Assembly: GCA_050331815.1 (NCBI GenBank)
Contig: JBHJGM010000013.1
Location: 1 to 64,000, forward strand
Direction: 5' to 3'
DNA: 64,000 nucleotides
Origin: JBHJGM01 sp050331815
Lineage (GTDB): Bacteria; Verrucomicrobiota; Verrucomicrobiia; Opitutales; JBHJGM01
In this document: positions 43,320-51,652 of the stretch, in pieces
Layout: every line of letters starts with the position of its first letter
Position numbering within the stretch: position 1 is the stretch's first letter
The notes under the pieces: model-generated
Database searches by the model: none
The model's input: the letters and a program-made list of their open reading frames with translations, nothing else
What the model was told of the DNA's origin: nothing
Program-made: the position numbers and the translations under genes

Positions 43320-43873
43320 ATGCTTTCGCTCGCCTCAGCGGTTGGGACTTCCGGCAAGGGGCTCAGGATGATATCGAGAAAGCGGTCGAGTTGCGCCTGA
43401 TTGAAGCTGCGCAGCGGGGCATCGTCGACGGACCAGCGCTCCCACACGATTGCGCCGGTTTCGGCGTCGCGCAGGTAAATTTGCAGGTGGATGCGTTTCC
43501 CCGTGTTTGGACGCGATAACACGCCCGGCGTGGAGCCGGTTTGCAGGGTGCCGCCCGGGTCGGGGCGCTGCTGCCCGGTCCACCAGCGCAGGTAAACGTT
43601 CAGCGAGGCCTGCTCGGGGAGGGTCGCCTGGTAACCACGTGCATCCAGCCGTTCGGCCACTCCGGCAAGCGCCTCGTCCTCAAGCAGCTGTCGCATCGCG
43701 GGCGAAACGTCTCCGTAGGGAATGCCCTCCACCGGCTGCAGCACGTAGGTCGGGTACTGCGAGGCGTCGTAGGTGAGGTGCAAATTACGCTCAAACTGCT
43801 GACAACCGGTTATCGCCAGAAGCAGGACGGCCCAGCCAAGTCGGCTTAGCCAAACGTAAGAACGAGCGATCAT
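43316..43873 (-). CDS. Predicted outer-membrane lipoprotein, DUF4136-like
   Basis: This 185-residue protein has a type II signal (LGWAVLLLAITGC) with lipobox AITGC. The mature domain has a Tyr-rich start (LTYDASQYPTYVLQPVEG), then a helix (MRQLLEDEALAGVAERLDARGYQ) and paired strands ending WSVDDAPLRSFNQAQLDRFLDIIL. This pattern resembles DUF4136 lipoproteins, where a short helix precedes a beta-sheet. Assignment is by resemblance only. It is transcribed opposite to its neighbours. Confidence 0.6.
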   Translation of the reverse strand: MIARSYVWLSRLGWAVLLLAITGCQQFERNLHLTYDASQYPTYVLQPVEGIPYGDVSPAMRQLLEDEALAGVAERLDARGYQATLPEQASLNVYLRWWTGQQRPDPGGTLQTGSTPGVLSRPNTGKRIHLQIYLRDAETGAIVWERWSVDDAPLRSFNQAQLDRFLDIILSPLPEVPTAEASESI

Positions 43874-44005
43874 GGAGGTGAGAATATCCCAAAATCCAGC
43901 AGTCTGCAGCTTTTTTCAAACCCCCGGCGCAACCAATCCGCCGCTGAGGGGTTTCCCTTCGTGATTTCTTCCTCGCAGACCCGCCTTAACGCCAGCCCTT
44001 GTATC

Positions 44006-45496
44006 ATGACGCCTGCCTACACGCGATTGTCGCCGGCACAAGCCTGGGACCCGCTCCCCAGGGGCGCCTGGAATGCCCAAAACGCGCGCCACCTGCTGCG
44101 CCGTATCGGCTTTGCCGCAACCGCGCCCGAGACCCGGCAAGCGGTGGAGCGCGGCCTTGAAGGCACCCTCGATCACTATTTCGGTCAGGTCCGACCGTTT
44201 GAACGCCCTCACAAAATTGATGCGCAGATCGAGTCCACGGCCGAACGACGCGCGCAGCTGCGCGGGATGACTCGCGAGGAGCGCCAAGAGTTTTTGCGGC
44301 AGTCCCGGCGCGACAACAATCAGGCTTTCATCGATTTTGCGATGAAGTGGTACACCTTCGCGCGCGAACCCGATCACGCCCCGCAGGAAAAATGGGTCTC
44401 CTTTCTGCAAAACATTTTCGTTGTCAGTGTCGAGAAGGTGAAGCCGGCACCCGTCCTGTATGACCACCAGAACCTCATGCGCGAACTCGGCGCGGGCCCC
44501 TTTCCGGACCTGGTCAAGGCGGTCAGCCGCTCGGCAGCAATGGTCCACTATCTGGACCTCGACGACAGCACCCGCGCGCAGCCCAATGAAAATTTTGCCC
44601 GCGAGCTCTTCGAGCTATTTACCCTGGGCGAGGGCAATTACACCGAGCAGGACATCAAGGAAGCCGCCCGGGCGTTTACCGGTTACAAGACGCGGCGGTT
44701 TCAGTCGGGCTACTATTTCAGCGCCGCCGCGCACGACAAGGGCTCGAAGACCGTCTTTGGCCAAACGGGCCACTTCGACGGGGACGCCATCGTCGACCTG
44801 GTCTTCAAGCAGGAAGCCGCCGGACGTTTTCTGCCCGCGGAAATGCTGCGCTTTTACCTGACCGATCAGCCCGTCGCGGCGCCCTACCTGCGCGAGCTTG
44901 GCTTTTGGTGGGCTCGTCAGGATTACAACTTGGACGCCCTGCGCCGCCGCATCTTTGCCAGCACGCTTTTTTACACACCTGAGTTTCAGGGCTCGTTGAT
45001 CAAAAGCCCGACCCACTTTTACCTGGGTCTGTGCTTCGATCTCGGGCTCGATGTCGCGCCCTTTCCGCGCACCGTGCTCTCCTCGATGCGGAGCATGGGC
45101 CAGCCGTTTTACCAGCCGCCCAACGTCCGGGGCTGGGTGGGTGGCCAGCACTGGATCACCGCCTCTACCATCGCGGCTCGCCGCCAACTCGTGGCCAAGC
45201 TGTTCGAACCGCTCAACGAGAAACGGCTCAACGGCGACGAGCAGTTCGAATTGGAGGTGGCACGCGCCAACGGCCGAGACAACCTGGTGGTCGATCCGGC
45301 CCGTCTGGAGGCGCTGCAAGAGCTCGAACCCGCCGCCCAGATCGACTGGCTGGTGCGCTACTTTTTGCCTGGCGAGGTCGACCCGGCCTTTTCCCAGGCG
45401 CTGGTCAACTTCCTCGAAGCAGGCGAACGTAGCAACCAAGCGCTCGAAGAGGTGCTCATCGCACTGCTGCAAAGCCCGCAGTATCAACTTTGCTGA
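44006..45496 (+). CDS. DUF1800 domain protein
   Basis: I prefer the ATG at 44006 (496 residues); an ATG at 43961 adds 15 residues. The domain starts HLLRRIGFAATAPE and contains QEKWVSFLQNIFVVSVEKV, NENFARELFELFTLGEGNYTEQDIKEAARAFTG, TVFGQTGHFDGDAIVDLV and the C-terminal PPNVRGWVGGQHWI. These are hallmarks of DUF1800. Such proteins are nearly always encoded next to a DUF1501 protein, as here (32-base gap), in Planctomycetes, Verrucomicrobia and Proteobacteria. The biochemical function is unknown. Confidence 0.9.
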   Translation: MTPAYTRLSPAQAWDPLPRGAWNAQNARHLLRRIGFAATAPETRQAVERGLEGTLDHYFGQVRPFERPHKIDAQIESTAERRAQLRGMTREERQEFLRQSRRDNNQAFIDFAMKWYTFAREPDHAPQEKWVSFLQNIFVVSVEKVKPAPVLYDHQNLMRELGAGPFPDLVKAVSRSAAMVHYLDLDDSTRAQPNENFARELFELFTLGEGNYTEQDIKEAARAFTGYKTRRFQSGYYFSAAAHDKGSKTVFGQTGHFDGDAIVDLVFKQEAAGRFLPAEMLRFYLTDQPVAAPYLRELGFWWARQDYNLDALRRRIFASTLFYTPEFQGSLIKSPTHFYLGLCFDLGLDVAPFPRTVLSSMRSMGQPFYQPPNVRGWVGGQHWITASTIAARRQLVAKLFEPLNEKRLNGDEQFELEVARANGRDNLVVDPARLEALQELEPAAQIDWLVRYFLPGEVDPAFSQALVNFLEAGERSNQALEEVLIALLQSPQYQLC

Positions 45497-45528
45497 TACG
45501 CCATCGCTCATCGACTAACAGGCCCGCC

Positions 45529-46797
45529 ATGAAGAATCAGAACACACCCCTGCCGGTCACCCGGCGCGACTTTCTGCGGCGCTCCACCTTCGGGGGCATC
45601 GGCCTGCTGGCCTTTAGCGGGTATGCGCCGCTTTTCCTGACGCGCTCTGCCTACGCGCAGGTGCCGCGCCCGGAAAAAGACCGCAGCATCCTGGTCCTGA
45701 TCCAGTTGGCCGGAGGCAATGACGGGCTGAACACCGTCATCCCCGGCAGCGATGATCGCTATTTCAACCTGAGGCCCCAACTCGCCATCCGCGAAGGCAC
45801 TCACGCCATCAACGATGACCTGGCCTTCCATCCCGCCTGTGCCGAGCTCGCCGGGCTGCACCACGAGGGCAAGCTCTCCATCATTCAAAACGTGGGCTAT
45901 CCCAATCCCAACCGTAGCCATTTCCGCTCGATGGAAATTTGGGAAACCGCCACCGACAGCGACGTCATCGGGCACTACGGCTGGCTCGGGCGCTTCTTCG
46001 ACAATGCCTGCGCCGGCACGCCCTCCACGGATCCGGTTGGCCTGCATATTTCCGGAGAGACACCGCAGGCCTTCCTCGCCGAGGCGAACCACAGCCTCTT
46101 CGGCCTGGCCAACGCCGGGCGGGCTCGTCGAGGCAGCCGGCGCGGTCAAGACGCAGCCGATTCAGACGACGAAAACGCGCTGCTGAAACAACTCGCCAGC
46201 GCCTCCGGCGACGACCCAAACACTTCATTCCTCCAGCACACGCTGATGGATGCCCTCGTCACCGAAAAACGCGTTCAGCAAATCCTGGCCGGCGATCAGC
46301 CCGAAGCGACCTATCCCGGTGGGCGCCTGAGCCAGTCATTACAGGGTGTGGCGGCCTTGATCGCCGCCGGGCTGGAAACGCGCGTCTACTTCGTCACCCT
46401 GGGCGGCTTCGACACGCACGCCAACCAGGCCGGCAGCCACCAGAACCTCCTCACCGAACTTTCCGGCGCGATGCAGGCCTTTCAACAGGACCTCGAGGCG
46501 CGCAAACTCGATGGTCAGGTCCTGACCATGACCTTCTCGGAGTTTGGACGCCGCCCTAACGAAAACGCGGGGGGCGGCACCGACCACGGTACCGCCGCGC
46601 CGCTATTTGTCATGGGTAGCGGCCTGAAAGCACCTTTACTCGGCGCCGCGCCGGACCTCAACCTCCGCCGCGGTCAGGATCTGCAGTACACCACCGACTT
46701 TCGGCAGGTTTATGCAACGGTGCTTGAGAAATGGCTCCAGGCTCCCTCCGGCGAGGTGCTAGGCCAGCCTTTCGAGACGCTGCCCTTCCTCGTCTGA
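45529..46797 (+). CDS. DUF1501 domain protein with Tat signal
   Basis: The ATG at 45529 gives 422 residues and a twin-arginine signal (TRRDFLRRSTFGGIGLLAFS). The sulfatase-like DUF1501 domain follows, with VLIQLAGGNDGLNTVIPG, SHFRSMEIWETA and FGRRPNENAGGGTDHGTAAPLFVMG. The fold is related to alkaline phosphatases, but the catalytic residues are not clearly retained. Folded export by Tat suggests a metal or cofactor. It is paired with the DUF1800 gene and converges on the prepilin peptidase gene, 10 bases away. Confidence 0.92.
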   Translation: MKNQNTPLPVTRRDFLRRSTFGGIGLLAFSGYAPLFLTRSAYAQVPRPEKDRSILVLIQLAGGNDGLNTVIPGSDDRYFNLRPQLAIREGTHAINDDLAFHPACAELAGLHHEGKLSIIQNVGYPNPNRSHFRSMEIWETATDSDVIGHYGWLGRFFDNACAGTPSTDPVGLHISGETPQAFLAEANHSLFGLANAGRARRGSRRGQDAADSDDENALLKQLASASGDDPNTSFLQHTLMDALVTEKRVQQILAGDQPEATYPGGRLSQSLQGVAALIAAGLETRVYFVTLGGFDTHANQAGSHQNLLTELSGAMQAFQQDLEARKLDGQVLTMTFSEFGRRPNENAGGGTDHGTAAPLFVMGSGLKAPLLGAAPDLNLRRGQDLQYTTDFRQVYATVLEKWLQAPSGEVLGQPFETLPFLV

Positions 46798-46807
46798 GCG
46801 CTCGCAG

Positions 46808-47848
46808 CTATCGCGGATTCAACGCGCCCCCGAAAACCGTCTGCGCCACGTCGGCAAACCAGGCATCGACGTATTCGCCAACCAGCAGAAAGTACAAAAG
46901 CCCCGCCAGGGCCAGCCACGGCCCAAACGGAATCGCCCGACCCACCAACTGGCCGGCGTCCGCTTCGTTCAGCGCCTCACCCTTGGCCGCAGCGTCGCGC
47001 TGGCGCATCATCCGGCTGACGTCGCCGATCGCCGCCTTCGGATCCAGCGACGCACACGGGCTGGGCAACGCCTCCGAGGAGGCGTGCGGCGCCTTTGAAC
47101 CGGACATGCGCTGCACGAGCAAAATGGGCAGCATCCCGATCGAGCCCAGCAGCGCACCGCCAAACACAGCGAAGACCCCACCCTGCCAGCCGCAAAAGCC
47201 TCCGATGAAGCCCACCCAAAGCACATCGCCAAAGCCCATGGCCTCTTTTTTGAGCACCGCCTCGGCCAGTACCAAAATCCACAGCACCACCGCCGAACCC
47301 ACCAGGACGCCGACCATCGCGGTCATCCCGGAGCGCATCATCTCCTGAATCCAGACCTCGCCCGTGAACCCGTGCATCGACGGCAGCGCAAAGGACAACA
47401 GCACCGCCAGCACCGCCCCGCCCACCGTAAAAACGTCCGGTAGCTCCATGGTGTCGAGGTCGATAAACGAGCCCGCCAGCAGGAAAAAGACGAAGACCAT
47501 CGCGGCCAACGCTTTCAGGGGCGTCTCTGGGCCGAACTGCCACCAGCACAACGCGAAGAGCAAACCCGTCAACGCCTCGATAATGGCGTAGCGCATGGAA
47601 AAGGTCGCCCCGCAACAACGGGCCTTTCCGCGCAGCAGGCACCAGGAAAGGATTGGCAGGTTGTCGTACCAGCGGATGGGCTTGCCGCAGCCGTAGCAGT
47701 GCGAGGGCGGCTTGGAGAGCGATTTGCCCGCAGGCAGCCGATACACAACCACGTTCAGAAAGCTGCCCCAGCACGCCCCAAAAACAAAGAAGAACGCCAG
47801 CAGCACCCACGGATACTCGCTTTGAATGAACTCAACGGTTTCCCACAT
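46808..47848 (-). CDS. pilD: Prepilin leader peptidase (A24 family) with an internal insertion
   Basis: The 346-residue enzyme cleaves type IV pilin-like signal peptides and methylates the new N-terminus. It starts with the family phrase FFFVFGACWGSFLNVVVYRLP. A zinc site follows: CYGCGKP and CCG in GKARCCG. The aspartic protease residues lie in IDLDTMELPD and MGFGDV. An insertion of about 60 residues rich in Ser, Ala and charged residues (around GSKAPHASSEALPSPCA) separates the sixth helix region from the last helices. Many family members end nearer 260 residues, so the insertion explains the extra length. Confidence 0.92.
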   Translation of the reverse strand: MWETVEFIQSEYPWVLLAFFFVFGACWGSFLNVVVYRLPAGKSLSKPPSHCYGCGKPIRWYDNLPILSWCLLRGKARCCGATFSMRYAIIEALTGLLFALCWWQFGPETPLKALAAMVFVFFLLAGSFIDLDTMELPDVFTVGGAVLAVLLSFALPSMHGFTGEVWIQEMMRSGMTAMVGVLVGSAVVLWILVLAEAVLKKEAMGFGDVLWVGFIGGFCGWQGGVFAVFGGALLGSIGMLPILLVQRMSGSKAPHASSEALPSPCASLDPKAAIGDVSRMMRQRDAAAKGEALNEADAGQLVGRAIPFGPWLALAGLLYFLLVGEYVDAWFADVAQTVFGGALNPR

Positions 47849-47879
47849 CGCTGCTGACTGCTATCGCCTCCCTCCCCGG

Positions 47880-48050
47880 CAGCTAAAGCGTCCGCGGCAC
47901 ACGCTGGCAACCGCCAATACGTGAGGTGGGCACCGCAGATTTACCGTTGCGGACTCACGAAGATGGACCCAGAGGCTGAGCCTACCCAACGGTTCTCCTG
48001 TGTTGAGCAACCAAACGCGCAGGCGACGCACTTGAGAAGCCTTCACTCAA
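47880..48050 (-). ncRNA. Structured RNA with 6S-like architecture (candidate)
   Basis: The region between pilD and aroE folds on paper into a long closing stem. 48011-48029 pairs with 47888-47907 over about 18 pairs, including GCGTC with GACGC at the base. A second stem forms from 47988-47994 with 47909-47915. The apical hairpin is formed by 47954-47958 with 47921-47925 and by 47948-47952 with 47933-47937, enclosing a 10-base loop. The left arm between stems is a large unpaired bubble. A long closing stem, central bubble and terminal hairpin is the 6S RNA plan. GGTGCCCACCT near the 3' side of the terminal hairpin is also reminiscent of 6S sequences. A GATAAT at 48058-48063 (minus) could be its -10. 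The strand is uncertain. Confidence 0.5.
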
Positions 48051-48091
48051 TCCCACGATTATCGACGTACCTTCGCGCTAAGCGCATTCGA

Positions 48092-49027
48092 TTACGCCAG
48101 CCCAAGCGCGCCGCGTGCGGCGGTCTGCATCACGTCGGCAGGCACGTCCGCCTCGCACCAGATCTCCAGGCTGCGCGCGCCCTGCCAGACCAGCATCGAG
48201 AGCCCATTGGCCCCGCGCATGCCCAGCTCACGGGCCTGCCGCAACAGCGGGGTTTCCGCCGGGTTGTAAATCATGTCGTAGACGCGGGTGCTGGCGTCGA
48301 AACTCGATAAATCCATGGGACGGTCCTGGCCGTCTTTCAAGCCGACCGAGGTTGCGTTTACGATGAGCGCACCTGCGCGCGGGAGCGCTTCTGGCAGCTG
48401 ATTCAGGGGAAATGTCCGCACCACTGCAGTGTTGGAAACCCCGGCAAGCAGTTCGGCCAGGCCGCGCAATCGTTCGGGTGTTCGGTTGCCGATCCAAAGC
48501 TCCACGCAGCCGGACAACAGGCACTGCACCGCCGCTGCCCGCGCCGCCCCACCCGCGCCGAGCAACACCACTTTCGCACCCTCAAGGGTAACGTCCAAAT
48601 CCTGCAGGAGCGCCTGTTCCAGGCCGTGACCATCGCTGTTGTCGCCAGTGAATCCGCCCAGTTGCTCCGCCCGCACGAGTGTGTTGACTGCTCCCATCTT
48701 CGCAGCGTCTGCCTGGACCTGCGCCACCAAGTCCAGTGCGTCCACCTTGTGCGGGATGGTCAGGTTGAGCCCCCGAAAGCCCGCATTGAAAAACGCCGGC
48801 AGCGCCTCGGGGAGTTCTTCGGGCGGCACGTCGAATTTGAAATAGGCCCAGTCGGCAAAGCGCGGGTCCGCCTCCGCCATTTTTTGGAGCGCGGCGTTGT
48901 GCATCGCCGGGCTGATCGAGTGCGCGATCGGGTGGCCCAGCACCGCCAGGGAAGTGCCCGGGTGCGCCCACTCCGGCAATGCGCGCCAGGAGCGTACGCG
49001 GTTGGCCTCGTCGTCAGGAACGCGCAT
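48092..49027 (-). CDS. aroE: Shikimate dehydrogenase
   Basis: The ATG at 49027 gives 311 residues and overlaps the preceding gene by 14 bases. An upstream open frame has no shikimate dehydrogenase features. Substrate-binding residues lie in HSISPAMHNAAL and IPHK, and the NADP site in VVLLGAGGAARAAAVQCL. Other conserved phrases are NTLVRAEQ, GDNSDGHGL and VYDMIYNPAETPLL. The enzyme reduces 3-dehydroshikimate to shikimate. With DAHP synthase in this window, two shikimate-pathway enzymes are present, though far apart. Confidence 0.95.
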   Translation of the reverse strand: MRVPDDEANRVRSWRALPEWAHPGTSLAVLGHPIAHSISPAMHNAALQKMAEADPRFADWAYFKFDVPPEELPEALPAFFNAGFRGLNLTIPHKVDALDLVAQVQADAAKMGAVNTLVRAEQLGGFTGDNSDGHGLEQALLQDLDVTLEGAKVVLLGAGGAARAAAVQCLLSGCVELWIGNRTPERLRGLAELLAGVSNTAVVRTFPLNQLPEALPRAGALIVNATSVGLKDGQDRPMDLSSFDASTRVYDMIYNPAETPLLRQARELGMRGANGLSMLVWQGARSLEIWCEADVPADVMQTAARGALGLA

Positions 49028-49886
49028 TGCGCCGGTGCGCATCGTCAAACTCGTGCACAAACAACTCGTACTGGGCCGCCCGGCGAAAGTCCCCGCGCTC
49101 GCGAAACTGGTTGACCAGGTTGCGGCAGGCGCGCTGTAGCACATCGCCCACCGGGGAGGGCCGCAGATCGTCGTCACTTAGCGGGTAACCGTTGTCCTGA
49201 AAAATTTCCCGCAGGTCCTCGGCGGCGCGAAAAACGCCGTGCTCGTAGCAGTCGATGTAAAAGGGCTCGCGGTCGAGCCAGCAACCGACCATGAACCGCC
49301 CCGGCAGGCTGATCGGCTCCAGATCCAGCCCGCTGCGGTAGGCGACCAGCAGGTAGACGAGGCAGAGCGTCAGCGGCATGCCCCGACGCGTTTCGAGCAC
49401 CTGGCTGAGAAAACTGGCCCGAGGGTTGATGAAAGCCTCGTTGTCGGCGCGGAAACCAAACTCGTGAAAGACGACCCGGTTGAGCACCTTGCACTGCTCC
49501 CAGCCCGAGCTGGGCGGCACGACCAGTTCCCCAAAGCGCTTGGCCATGCGGTCCAAAAGCGTGCAACTGGCACCAACCTCCAGGTCGGGGAAGTAGGTGC
49601 GGTCGAGCATCAGACTGCCGGTCTCCAACTCGTAATTGAACGAGCGGATGAATCGTAGAAACGCCTCCGCCGGATCCGGCCCGACCAACTCCTCCAGCAG
49701 ATCCCGAGCAATGCGTGCCCGCGGCTCTTCGCCCGCATGGACCACGCCGCGCAGCAGATCAATCCCGTCGCGACCCAGCGCCTTGAGCGCCTCGCGCACC
49801 GCCGTGCGCACCACTGGAGCCGGATCGTCCAGTAGTGACAACAAAGCCGCCTCGCGCGCGGGGATGGATAGATTCAGGTCGCTCAT
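49014..49886 (-). CDS. SirB1-family transglutaminase-like protein
   Basis: This 290-residue protein has an N-terminal helical HEAT-like segment (LLSLLDDPAPVVRTAVREAL). The SirB1 transglutaminase-like core follows, with RRGMPLTLCLVYLLVAYRSG and ISLPGRFMVG. I cannot place a catalytic cysteine with confidence, as in many SirB1 proteins. A C-terminal tetratricopeptide-like tail (RACRNLVNQFRERGDFRRAAQYE) fits the family too. Function is unknown. It lies in front of aroE with a 14-base overlap. Confidence 0.8.
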   Translation of the reverse strand: MSDLNLSIPAREAALLSLLDDPAPVVRTAVREALKALGRDGIDLLRGVVHAGEEPRARIARDLLEELVGPDPAEAFLRFIRSFNYELETGSLMLDRTYFPDLEVGASCTLLDRMAKRFGELVVPPSSGWEQCKVLNRVVFHEFGFRADNEAFINPRASFLSQVLETRRGMPLTLCLVYLLVAYRSGLDLEPISLPGRFMVGCWLDREPFYIDCYEHGVFRAAEDLREIFQDNGYPLSDDDLRPSPVGDVLQRACRNLVNQFRERGDFRRAAQYELFVHEFDDAHRRNARS

Positions 49887-49937
49887 GACACTCGCCTAAC
49901 ACCCTGTTCAATCGGCACCCCGGGGCAACGCTGAAAA

Positions 49938-49962
49938 GGGATCTCCTGTGACCAACAGGAGA
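49938..49962 (-). terminator. Rho-independent terminator after yggS
   Basis: On the minus strand TCTCCTGT (49955-49962), loop TGGTC and ACAGGAGA (49942-49949) form a perfect 8-bp stem, followed by TCCCTTTT, a short T-rich tail. It begins four bases after the yggS stop codon, the expected place for a terminator. Confidence 0.65.
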
Positions 49963-49966
49963 CATG

Positions 49967-50662
49967 TCAGGCCCGCTCGCCGAAGAGCGCGGTGCCGACG
50001 CGGATCATGGTGGAGCCCTCGGCGATGGCCGCTTCCAGGTCGCCGGTCATGCCCATGGACAACTCCGGAAGGTCCACGGCGAATTGTTCGCGCAGGCGGT
50101 CATGGGTTTCCCGCAAACGAGCAAACGCCTGCCTGGCTACTTCGGGATCGTCTTCCAGCGGTGCAATCGTCATGAGCCCCTCAACGTTCAGCGCGGGCAG
50201 CGACAGCGCCGTTTCCAGCAGCGCCGGACATGCATCGCAGGTGACGCCGTACTTGGCCGGATCCTCACCGGCGTTGACCTGCAACAGGATCGGCAAGATG
50301 CGCTCGGACGCTTCCGCACCCTCGGCCAGACGCCGCAGCAGCTTCTCCGAATCCACGGTCTGCACCCGGGCAAACTTCGCCGCCGCCACTTTCACCTTGT
50401 TGGATTGCAGGTGGCCGATCAATTCGAAGGCAGCGTAGTCGGCGGGCAGCGAGTCGAGCTTTTCCAGGGCTTCCTGCACACGGTTTTCCCCCACGCGGCT
50501 CAACCCGGCCTCCACCGCCCGTTCCACCGCCGCAACTGGGTGGTTTTTGGTCACCGGCAGAATGGTGACCCCCTCCACCGGTCGCCCGCAGCTAGCGCAG
50601 GCCGCCGCCACTCTAGAGCGCACCTTATCAAGCTTTTCCGAAAAATGAGAGCTGCTAAACAT
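49967..50662 (-). CDS. YggS/PROSC-family PLP-binding protein
   Basis: The ATG at 50662 gives 231 residues, the usual family length. An ATG further upstream at 50743 overlaps the LysR gene. The PLP lysine lies in ILPVTKNHPV near residue 40. Family phrases are GENRVQEALEKLD, FELIGHLQSNKVK, LQVNAGEDPAKYG, LSMGMTGDLEAAIAEGSTMIRVGTALFG. The protein buffers PLP and affects amino-acid and vitamin B6 balance; it has no known enzymatic turnover. It is divergent from the LysR gene and ends at a terminator hairpin. Confidence 0.93.
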   Translation of the reverse strand: MFSSSHFSEKLDKVRSRVAAACASCGRPVEGVTILPVTKNHPVAAVERAVEAGLSRVGENRVQEALEKLDSLPADYAAFELIGHLQSNKVKVAAAKFARVQTVDSEKLLRRLAEGAEASERILPILLQVNAGEDPAKYGVTCDACPALLETALSLPALNVEGLMTIAPLEDDPEVARQAFARLRETHDRLREQFAVDLPELSMGMTGDLEAAIAEGSTMIRVGTALFGERA

Positions 50663-50737
50663 TTTACTTGCGTGCCAGATTAGAATTTCTGAATTTATTG
50701 TAACAAATTGATTAGCTAATTTTATGCGCTGTCGGCC
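50663..50737. promoter_or_regulatory. AT-rich divergent promoter region with palindromes
   Basis: This 75-base gap separates yggS from the LysR gene and is much richer in A and T than the neighbourhood. ATTAGCTAAT (50711-50720) is a perfect palindrome, and TTGTAACAA (50698-50706) is a near-perfect one. LysR regulators commonly bind inverted repeats beside their own gene, so these are candidate operators for the adjacent regulator. Confidence 0.4.
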
Positions 50738-51652
50738 ATGCACATTGAAAACTTCAAAATCTTCTCGGACCTGGTGGAAAGCCAGAGCTTTTCACGGGCC
50801 GCCAAACTCAACGGCATCACCCAGTCCGCGGTGAGCCAGCAACTGCGGGCCATGGAGAAGCACTTCAACGTGCTGATCGTCGACCGCAGCCAGAAACAGT
50901 TCCGCCTGACCCGCGAGGGCGCCAAGCTTTACGACTCTGCCAAGGAAATCCTGCATCTGTACGACAAGCTGACGAGCGAGTTGCAGGAGATGAAAAAGGT
51001 CATCAGCGGCACCATTCACATTTCCACCATTTACAGCATCGGCCTGCACGAGTTGCCGGCCTACGTGAAAGAATTCCTCCAGGAGTTCCCCTCGGTCAAC
51101 TGCCGCGTGGAGTACCGCCGCTCGAACCTGGTCTACGAAGACGTGCTGCACAACGCTGTCGACATCGGGCTGGTGGCCTACCCGCTCAAAATGCGCCAGT
51201 TGGAGATCATCCCCTTTCAAGAGGACCAGATGGTCGTAGTGTGCAGCCCGCAGCACCGCCTCGCCAAGAAAAAGACCATCAGCCTGCAGGAGCTGAAGGA
51301 AGAAAAAATCATCGGCTTCGACCAGGACATCCCCACCCGCAAGGCCACAGATGCGCTCTTCCGCGAGTCCAAGCTCGATATCGAGCCGGTCATGGAGTTT
51401 GACAACATCGAAACGGTCAAGCGCGCGGTCGAAATTGACGCGGGGTTGGCCCTCGTGCCGCAGACCACCGTCCTCAACGAGGTGCGCCAGGGGCTGATGG
51501 CCGCAGTGCGGCTGGAAGGCAAGAAGGTCACTCGACCCCTGGCCATCATTCACCGCAAGGGCCGGGTGCTGACGCCGGCGATGAAAAAGTTCATCCACCT
51601 GCTCACCACCAAGGACCTCATGAAGGTCATGGAGAAGGACGAAGCGGCTTAG
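50738..51652 (+). CDS. LysR-family transcriptional regulator
   Basis: The 304-residue protein starts with the winged helix-turn-helix (IFSDLVESQSFSRAAKLNGI then TQSAVSQQLRAMEKHF) and continues with a two-lobed effector domain (GTIHISTIYSIGLHELP onwards). The domain layout and length are standard. Effector and targets are unknown. It is divergent from yggS, where a palindromic stretch lies. The stop overlaps the convergent rsgA gene by 4 bases. I see no target operon nearby that stands out. Confidence 0.93.
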   Translation: MHIENFKIFSDLVESQSFSRAAKLNGITQSAVSQQLRAMEKHFNVLIVDRSQKQFRLTREGAKLYDSAKEILHLYDKLTSELQEMKKVISGTIHISTIYSIGLHELPAYVKEFLQEFPSVNCRVEYRRSNLVYEDVLHNAVDIGLVAYPLKMRQLEIIPFQEDQMVVVCSPQHRLAKKKTISLQELKEEKIIGFDQDIPTRKATDALFRESKLDIEPVMEFDNIETVKRAVEIDAGLALVPQTTVLNEVRQGLMAAVRLEGKKVTRPLAIIHRKGRVLTPAMKKFIHLLTTKDLMKVMEKDEAA

